Assembly: GCA_900660155.1 (NCBI GenBank)
Contig: CABFPE010000057.1
Location: 812,088 to 857,824 of the forward strand
Length of the DNA: 45,737 nt
Reading direction: 5' to 3'
Source of the DNA: Hofstenia miamia
Lineage: Eukaryota > Xenacoelomorpha > Acoela > Hofsteniidae
Every line of letters begins with the position of its first letter. The first letter of the stretch is position 1. The notes beneath the pieces are model-generated. The model saw only the letters and a program-made list of their open reading frames with translations, was not told the DNA's origin and did no database searches. Positions 37,201 to 45,737 of the stretch are shown in pieces. The position numbers and the translations under genes are program-made.

Positions 37201-39377
37201 GAAGTTAGTTCAGAAAAGCTTATGCACTACTGTAATTTAGAGAACATGAACAAATTAATCGCTAACATTTTCTAAATGCATGTTCTGACTAAACAGGAAT
37301 AATCCTGCACTAGACAAAAAGTTATTTAATCGAGGTCGCAGTTGCATGTTTGTTTTTTTGCACGATATCTCTACGACATACTTTAAACATATATACTTAA
37401 ATCTTTTATGTGGATATAGAAATACGTAGTTTAGTTGGCGATCATAAGATTATTGGAAGTGAAAAAATCGAATTTAAATTTTTAATGGGATTTTATAAAG
37501 CAGCTCAAAGAATTTTAAAAAAAATTAGTGTCTACAAACTAATCCTACTATTTCAAGAAATTTAAAGTTTACACTAGTATAAAAAACGTGTTTATTAGAG
37601 CTGTCGTAAATTAATTAAAGTACAAACTTAAAAAAACGACTTCCAATAGCACAAAAATACTATAAACAATTTAAAATTACCAGAAATAATATACAGAAAC
37701 TTTATTGTCAAAATGAGGTCAAATGTAGTGTTACGTCATACAGTCAAAATAATGTGGAAATTAATGAAAACTCATTAAAGCATTATTATTCGAGGCGAGT
37801 ATCCAAAGCAAGAATTCATATTTATGTAAAGGCCTTAACATTAATATACATTGACAAAACACCCATTTTACATTTGCACAAAATTAATGATTGAAGTTAG
37901 ATTAGCCTTCAGTTATATTTATATTGTGTAACCATTGATCAATATAAGTGACTGAGTCTTGAAGAAAATGCGTTTGCCAGCATTAACAATTATGAAATTG
38001 GGAAATTATGAGATCTTCACACATCGGTTGGTGAATGGCTCGAATTTTCCATGAACACTTATTATTTTTAAGTAAGAGAGTGAGCAAAATTAGAATTTTG
38101 TGTAGTAAGGACAAATTTTAAAAGTAAAAAAATGAAGAATAGAACTCTAAAAATCCCTATCGCAAGTCTTGGCGACTCATTTCTTTCTAAGCCGAATGCC
38201 GCATATTAACCTAAGATAATAACTTGATGAAATAATTGACACGATTAAGCATGATTATCTTCAACATTCAGCATGCAATCAGGGGCAAGGTACGGTGTGA
38301 ATTACAACAAGTACGACATCAAAGACAGCAGATAAAAATTATTCAAAATGGAAACACGACAAGTTGATAATTTTTATCGAACGCGAAACACGGCGGAATA
38401 ATGAATATCAATTAATATTTCTTCAAAATATTGGAGCGAAATGAGAGAATTTCATATCAGCATAGAGCATTTTTCCAGTCTCGGTACGCAAATTTATGTA
38501 ATTTATTAAGTCAAACATGCGTTTAAAAGATGTCATATATAATAGATTCGAAAACAGGTCAGTTTGCAATCTGGAAATTGGAAAGAAAGCACTAATTGCG
38601 AGCATAGAGGAAATGCATATTTAGCATTGAGATGATACTGATCCAAAACTTTAATGCAGACGCTATCTAATTAAGAACAAAAAATCAGATTATCATAAAA
38701 ATCAGAACTAGGCATGTCCTGATAAGTAATTTTATTAACAATTTACAAAATACATACACTAAAGAACCATGTAAACATATCATCGGTGTTTGTGACACCA
38801 TTTACATACATGCTATGTAGAATACAATAAACTTGTTCAATTTTCGCACAATATATTATTTCTGTTCAGTATTACACATCCCTTCTTTTGAAACAATATA
38901 ATGATAAAGGTGGAAACACTCATAACCTCAGTCAGCCGCCCCAGTAATAGGAAAAATTTCACTGAACGCGAAAACCTTTATGTCAGATGGGGTCAAGGAG
39001 TCACATTTAAAATATATTAATTTCTTATTTCCGATTCGATGTATTGATAAGCGGACTAAAGAGAAGATCACATGAATTGTGACCCGGTTGCATATTTCTG
39101 TTATATCTGCCATCGTTGATTAATGCTGCGACTATTCGACCACCAATATTCATTAAGATGCAATAATATACAAATATAATCATTCTTTGAAATTTCTTGA
39201 TGACCCTGGAAAGAGGTATGTGGAGTAAAAACATGACTTAGAAAGAGACACAACTCAAATAGACGGACATAACATCCTGCTCTCGTTTCATTATGTTATA
39301 AAACTATTCAAAGATAACACAACAATAGATGTGTAATTAATTATACGACGTGAATCAAACAGATTCTCGTAAAACTA

Positions 39378-39548
39378 ATGAGTTTACAGCATAAAGTCTA
39401 CATTTCATTAAAGAACTCGCTCGAGGACAAAGACAGCAAGCTGAGTTGTCACCATTCGCCCAATGGACTCTTCCGTCTGATTAAAATCCCGCTAATCAAT
39501 TCTACGGCGATGATTGTCGGCGAGGAAATTAATCTGACAACTTTTTAA
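39378..39548 (+). other. GC-richer segment with a short open frame; possible conserved non-coding element or small ORF
   Basis: By hand count about 43% G+C over roughly 39404-39547, clearly above the surrounding AT-rich DNA. One plus-strand frame is open from ATG (39378) to TAA (39546) for 56 codons, containing SLEDKDSKLSCHHSPNG and AMIVGEEINLTTF. I recognise no family in it. The same DNA has several homeodomain-type cores (CTAATCAATT, GATTAAAA, ATTAAT), so a regulatory element is equally possible. No promoter, splice site or polyadenylation context decides the matter. Confidence 0.25.
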
Positions 39549-42212
39549 TCTCCACTTTCGATTCAACTCGCCCTAAGAATCTAGTAGTGAGATTTTTTGT
39601 AGGTACTGACACTTCAATATCAATCAAGAAAAATTCTGATGAAATTTCATAGATTTGAGGGTCAAAATGGTTTTTGGACCCAATTCAACAATTGTTTGTA
39701 AAATATTTATCAATATTAAACTTTCAAACTAAAAAACTATAGTGTCTGTGTTCATGGCTTGTCTAGCGCCTTCTTCAATGCAATCCAATTGTTAATACAC
39801 TGAACTGAAACAAACATTAATAATTGAAAAACACCCTCACACATTGGCACGGTTTCTTAATTTTTCAAAAACTTGACCCGCCATCAGCTCACTATATACA
39901 AATCGAATGGTTATAAAGTGCTCTTAGGTTGCTTAAAGAGATATTATTTGTAAAATCCCATACTTTTTATAAGAATGAATTTTTATAAAAGTCAAAACAC
40001 AATTTCTAAAATTTTAAGAATTCTTTAAAAACCCTCGAAATTCTTAAACTTGCATGGATTTTGCCGTAGTGTTTCATTTTTTGTCATTCCAATTGCAGAG
40101 GAGGTTGTTTTCTAACTAGCTCTGACCTCTTCATTTTAATGCCTCATTCTATATGCGAACAATATAAATCACAAACTAATTCTTACATCGAATTTAAGAA
40201 TTGTTGAAACACTCTTGTAAACACATGTACAGTATTACTCAAAAAGACAGTTTTTCACACTAAAATTGAAAAAACAATGTTAGAAAATATTTAGAATAAT
40301 TGTAAATTTTTTGAATTAAATATTTTCGACGAAGTCTGTCTCTATTTTAAGTAGCAATGATTATCTAATATATGACGTCAACGATGTTCTTCGATTGATT
40401 ATTTTTATAAGCACATGCCAATTTCCTTCAATAAGAGAATTCAGTTAAATCAAAAATACAAAGTTAACCGAATTCACTGCTTTCAATATTTATTGAAGCC
40501 GTCTTTAACAAATATTATTTACTGCAAATCTATATGGGTCTTAAAGATCGAGGGAAGTTAGTCAATTCGTTTGAAGTTAATTGAAAAAAATTGCTTTCTC
40601 CTAGTTGAAAGGAAGTCGTTGAGATGCTCTTTAGTTGTGAATGTACAGTAGCAAATCAAGACGGCAATTCATATTTGCCGATTGGTAAAAATTATGTGTC
40701 GAGGACTGATGGACAACTTTAACACTAGGACGGCCGTTAGTGCTTGAGAATCATTGGAAAGATTCATGAAAAAAATAATAAATCTTCAAAACGGTGAATT
40801 CAATTTGGTCATCAACATAATTAGAGGTTGAAGTACCGCTGCTCTAGATTTCAATATATTAATGGTTGCATAACAAATAGGAAAACTTTGTTTTTTTAAA
40901 TGCACAAAATACTATAAATCACTAAAGTTAAAGCTGAAATAAAACAGTTTTATAGAAAACATGTTGTTTTCAGAACCCATCTTCCATAGCGAATTGACAA
41001 TTTCACCCTGATTCAAGTTTCAAGACGTAAAACTCAGTGGTATACCAAACAAACCGAAACCGAACCCACAAACAAATTGAAGATCGAGTTTGTTTGTGAA
41101 GTTGAATAGTAATTTTGTTTTTTTTTTGATTAGTGCTTTGAAAATATACCTTAGAAAGGTATTTTCTCTTACTAATACTGTTAGCAAAAAAACGAAACCG
41201 AAAAATTTTTTTTGGATACCACCGAGCATTCCGTAAAAGTGAAAAGAGGTAAGTGTCGATTAAAATAAATGAAAAGCAATGAAAAAGTGTTTATAACCGA
41301 GTTTTAAACAACTAAAAAAATTTTCCAGAGAACCCTGATTATTCCTGTGTTAGATTTTGAACTTCCGTATCCACAGTGGCTGAAAAGTGCAGTAAGATTG
41401 GAAGGAAAATAGTTACAGCTGCTGTTGAATAGAACACTTAAAGCGTTGGAAAAATTTCTTTGGCCACCAAATTGAATGTTTATTTAGAGAGGAAAGTCAG
41501 ATGGAAACAACAAAGGAGATCGAGAGATGTGTCCGAAGTGAGACAATTAATTAATAATGCCTGTGAATTAGTAGACAGAGTTAGAGTGAGCAAAACCAGC
41601 TCTGGCACAAAGTGAATTGAAATGAACTATTTTCTTTTGTAACAAATCAATAATCTATAAATGCATGCGTCTCAATTCCAATTCTTTGAAAATGACAAAA
41701 TGGAGGAGTAAATGATGCATATATTTAACAGTTAAAAATTAAAACTATACCTCCTTAAACTGATAGTGTAGTTAGTCAAATCGGTCTATTTATATGATAC
41801 TTGTAAAAATATTTCAATTTGTTCGGTTGCTTATCGCCACAAACCCGTATTCGCAAAACTCTCCTCGTAAATCACCTTTCAAAAACAAAGATGTACAAAT
41901 ATATGAATTTCGTTCCATAAATTGAACATTTCAACGTTTCGAGATAATTGCTCGGAACTAACGAAATAGAAACAGCGTATGTATTATACGATATATAACA
42001 GCAAAAACACTGAATTAATCACATAAAGAAGCTCAATTTGTTATTAGATAAGAATAATGACAATATTTTGCATAGTCTACCGCTAACGTAAAGAACTGTT
42101 CCTTCCAAATTTTTCGAATAGTTATCTCCAATAATAAATTTGGAATTTTTTAATATATTGCTTCAATGTAATGGTGAAGAATTGTATGAAAGAATATTTC
42201 TGAAAAGAATAT

Positions 42213-42286
42213 TACCTGAAAATACTAATTTTTGATGAAAGCCTCAATTTTTTAAAATTCGTTCAATTTATCTCCATAACTGATAT
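42213..42286 (+). repeat. Diverged direct repeat, copy 1
   Basis: TACCTGAAAATACTA, then GATGAAAG, TTTTTTAAAATTCGTTCAAT and TTATCTCCATAACTGATAT are matched in the same order at 42477-42543 with several substitutions and small gaps. No coding content is seen. Confidence 0.75.
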
Positions 42287-42476
42287 AATGATGAATATAA
42301 TGTTGATGTAATAAGGGATTTAGTATTCAATTTCTAATATAGATTTTATCCGAATTTAACTGGATCTCAATTTTATCCTGCCCTGACCGGATATATTTTG
42401 CCCTGATTATCCCGTACGGACTCACCATAATATTGATGCATCTATATTGGTGGATGCGCTTCAATGTACCTGAAAA

Positions 42477-42543
42477 TACTATTTTTTTTACGAAAGTTTA
42501 CATTTTTCCAAAATTCATTCAATTTATCTCCATAAGTGATATT
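42477..42543 (+). repeat. Diverged direct repeat, copy 2
   Basis: TACCTGAAAATACTA, then TACGAAAG, TTCCAAAATTCATTCAAT and TTATCTCCATAAGTGATAT repeat the blocks of 42213-42286, about 264 bp downstream. The DNA between the copies carries a GC-richer block with two 'TGCCCTGA' units (about 42380-42410). Confidence 0.75.
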
Positions 42544-45500
42544 TAGATATTCAGGTGGCTTAAAGTCCAACTACTTTCCTTCAGAAAGTAGAATTTTGAA
42601 ATCTAAATCAGAGGTCGTGGGGTCTATAGAAGATCAAAACAGTCATTAAAAGAAGACTTTTCTTATGCGTTTTCGAATTATGGACATCGTTATTAGTTTG
42701 AGAGGGATTGAAAAATATTTTACGAAATATCCAGTTATTTCTTAAATAGCACCGAATATATATCTAAGCTATATTAAGTTAAGGGATATTCATGCAAATC
42801 GTTTATGAGAGCGTAGTGAGTTGAGTATTTCGTTATGAAAACTTAACGACAACAAACAGAAAATTGAATTTGTAGAACATGGCCGACAAAAACACACGTT
42901 ATGTTCTTTATAATAAGATTAATTTTGTAATGACAAATAGTACATTGCGAATTATAAACAAATACCAGACGAGTGGCAAAGATTGCGTAAACTAGTTTAT
43001 AAAGAATTATTCCGCACACTTTATTGAAAATGTTTGATCGGAAAGAAAAGCAGAGGCCAAGCAAACAAATGCGTGCAAATCCAAACAATGCGTCTTTATA
43101 TCATAAGACCGTTACCAAACAATGACACCGATTATGGTGAAAAGCAGGTCTATCAATATAACAAGGCAATGGGATATTTCGTAAGCCATATGGGAAACAA
43201 CAAAATACGAAGGAATTTCACAGTTACAGAATGTGCCAAATCGAATTCTATTTAGGCTTCAATGAAGAAAATACGCAAGTTAATACACGCATACCTTTAC
43301 AAAACTTTAATATAAAATCCTCAAGATTTATAGTAAAACACGTCATTCACAAAAATCTATTAAATCGAACTTTGGTGGTAAAGCATACGGTTTAAAACCA
43401 GATAAAGATAAACCATTTTACGCTGGCAATACGAAAGCTATCAGACATTGTACAGACTTAATGGCCGCTTAAATCTAGATGAAAATGTTTTTACCACAAA
43501 TTTCACTTAAATATTCATCTTTAACCATAAACAGCAAAAACTTATGCCTAGAACAAATTAAGCAGTATAGTCAGTCAAGGCAATGTCTATCAAAAACAGG
43601 TAAAACCAATGTAAAAGAGCAACTTCATTATATTTAGTCCAATTTCTTGTTCCATTAGTTTTTTATGAAAACAAATCGCTTTATTGAAAAATTTCGCCTA
43701 TATACCCAAAACAAGTTTCGAAAATCATGTAGTAGAGTAAATGAACGAAACTTTTTTATCGAAAACCTGTCGAAAAGAAATTGTAACGCAGTTTAAGATT
43801 AACTTCGCGCATGATTGGTTTTACAACTATAATTTTTAACAGTGAGGGCAAAGTGCTTGGCATAAGTAATTCTAGAATTGAAATGCAGCAAAAGCCTACA
43901 ACATAAAAATAATTAAGACGTTATTATAAAATTTAATTCATTCCCCAATTTTCTTAGTGTTGAACTTTATGACTCAATGTAAACCAACTAATATCAGTTG
44001 ACACTTTCGGAGGAGTCCATTCTGAATGAATGCCAGGAGCAAACATGTTTGTACTGACAAGTTAAACAGCGACAGATATTAGTCGAATAAACAGGTACTG
44101 TTGGCAGACGAATTAGCGGATACTAGAGATCCTATTAACAAACATTTAATTTTCATAAATGGAATTGACACGTGGAAGTGATTTCAAAGAGTTATTTAGC
44201 AGAAGTCTACATTTCTGTTAAAAATAAATTAACTCGGAATTTTGTTTTAACTCCATTTCATTAAATATAACAATCCTTCGGTTTTCACAAGCCTACACAA
44301 AAAAAATTGTTTGAAAAAACTCATGGAAAAACAGTTTCCGAGTTGGATAATTGCTAATTAGATTGCAAAGAGCGCGTGATTTGTGTTATTCAGGTGAAAA
44401 TATTTAGTTTTGTCGGCTTTTTCTTGCCAATTGAATAGAAAAGCGAAACCACCTCCTTCGAAAAACACATTAGAAAATTAAAATGCACAGTTGGCTGCCT
44501 CGGAAAATAATGTTTCAAAATTAAATGGAAATATCCGAATATGTTGAAAATAAACGCAATACTTGCAATGAATTATAGCACATTTATAGACAAGATACCA
44601 ACTGTAGTTAAATATCAATTAAATGGAGAATATAGTTACAAAAGTTTGGTGAAATTACTAGAAATTTGAATAAAAACGTTAACCTGCAAAATTGACTAGG
44701 AGTCTTGTTGCGGTCGAAAAGAAGCGACACAGCGTGTTTCTTTGTGCTTTTTATTAGAAAATTAAAATTATTGTCTAACGTAATGGAATTAAACAAGAAA
44801 CTAATTTCGATTAATCAAATTTTACTTCAGAAAAACGACAATTGAATTTACTAGAAGTTAATTGACTTAACTCCAAGTTCACTCCAAACTATCAAATTTT
44901 AATGAAACTAAAAGCCCAAAACTCATATTGAATCCAGCATAGTGAAAATGTTTTAGGATTGTCAACAAGATAGTCTGAATAAATATTTATGCATCTAAAA
45001 TATAAATAAGAGCAATCAGATTATACAAGAACATAATTAGGATCTGGATACAACCAGACTGCAAACCGGATCAGTCAGAAAATTTAATGGATATAAGTTA
45101 AACTAATACCTACCTCGAGATTTTTTTGAGAAATCCTAGAGTGGAGGGGATATATTTATCAACGCAATGAAAGTTAAAAGACAAATTTCGTTCTTTTAAA
45201 TATATTTAAATATGAATAGTAGCTTATCTCAAAGAATCAATTGGACACCGTCTTCAATATCAATTTTAGCACTGAAATTTCACGATCCATGTGATATTTA
45301 GTGATGCTTGCAAAACACAACATAATGAGCATGAGAATCTGCGACAGAAAAAGTCTATTAATTTTTATGAAACATGAGGACAAGTTGTTTCAGTCGAATA
45401 ATAAACTTCGGTATTAAAAATCTACTTCTTTTCCAAGGCGGCTTGTATTGCATTTTTACAGTCAATGTATTGGAAAACCACAGTTAAAAAATATATGTCC

Positions 45501-45721
45501 AAGTTTGAATATGGAATTTCATAATATCAGCAATAAGTTCAAATTCCAGTAAGAAAACTAGAAACTATTTCTATTTGTAAAGACCGTTCATTAAGGCCCC
45601 TGTGAGCTGACTTTTTTAGGTTCTACTCGAGTCCGAGTATCGAGTAGATTTGGAACCTTAACTCGCGAGTTACAATTTAATTCAGAGTTGTTTTTATTAT
45701 AACTGCTGCATAGCGAACAGG

Positions 45722-45737
45722 TATATATATATATATA
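45722..45737. repeat. (TA)n microsatellite at window end
   Basis: A TA dinucleotide run cut off by the end of the window. Confidence 0.85.

Larger units (their letters stand above)
27870..45737. other. Upstream cadherin intron or 5' flank, no confirmed gene
   Basis: No minus-strand exon with cadherin signatures and the phase needed to join exon A was recognised here. The stretch includes a possible inverted-repeat relic (28091-28314), a tRNA-like relic (about 28611-28675), a candidate exon (31176-31250), a GC-richer open segment (39378-39548) and a diverged direct repeat (42213-42543). Remaining parts, notably 32-36, 37-39 and 43-45.6 kb, are AT-rich with only short chance open frames on both strands. 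Whether this is one long intron or lies upstream of the gene cannot be decided from the sequence. Confidence 0.5.

Noticed and set aside
43034..43255. 73-codon plus-strand open frame
   Set aside because: No recognised motif. It overlaps another open frame on the opposite strand, and there are no supporting signals.
1..45737. CRISPR arrays, operons, ribosome binding sites, rRNA genes
   Set aside because: This is intron-rich animal DNA. No regularly spaced short repeats, bacterial gene organisation or rRNA-like segments are visible.

Overview
The window is AT-rich, intron-dominated animal DNA. The only genes I can support are internal exons of one large cadherin on the minus strand. Cadherin repeats make this a metazoan. 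The AT bias, long introns and the transposon types (Tc1-like, mariner-like with a PPRSPDLTPCDFF motif, a TTAA-flanked piggyBac-type MITE) suggest an arthropod. That placement is inference, and I cannot name a species.

Cadherin gene, in transcript order from right to left: exon A (27869-27770), exon B (17230-17016) and exon C (9644-9500). All three have GT/AG splice sites on the minus strand. Their phases join exactly (A ends phase 1, B starts 1 and ends 0, C starts 0 and ends 1). The spliced reading frame is 153 codons covering one almost complete extracellular cadherin (EC) repeat and about half of the next, with DKD, LDRE, NVNDH, ENASIG, ATDMD and a second LDRE in the right order. The introns are about 10.5 kb (A-B) and 7.4 kb (B-C). 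No start codon, transmembrane segment or cytoplasmic tail is in the window, so the gene continues past at least one end and probably both.

Other content by region. 1-9.5 kb: downstream intron or flank, with a (TA)n tract, a degenerate Tc1-like transposase (about 5.1-5.7 kb, minus) and a 242-bp piggyBac-type MITE (6227-6468). 9.6-17.0 kb: intron B-C, with a 246-bp element ending in GGCGTACGCA inverted repeats (about 12.5 kb) and the N-terminal relic of a mariner-like transposase (about 15.4-15.85 kb, plus). 17.2-27.8 kb: intron A-B, with an exact 120-bp direct repeat flanking a spacer that holds the window's only N, a G/C hairpin, a deleted mariner-like element with intact terminal repeats (23526-24197) and a GC-rich element relic at 26.4-26.7 kb. 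27.9-45.7 kb: mostly featureless AT-rich DNA, with a tRNA-like relic at 28.6 kb, a candidate exon at 31.2 kb that I cannot attach to the cadherin, a GC-richer open segment at 39.4 kb and a diverged direct repeat at 42.2-42.5 kb.

I found no convincing new multi-gene system. The items most worth checking are the cadherin's repeated intron position and altered calcium motif, the exact 120-bp duplication around the N, the candidate exon at 31.2 kb and the GC-rich island at 39.4 kb.
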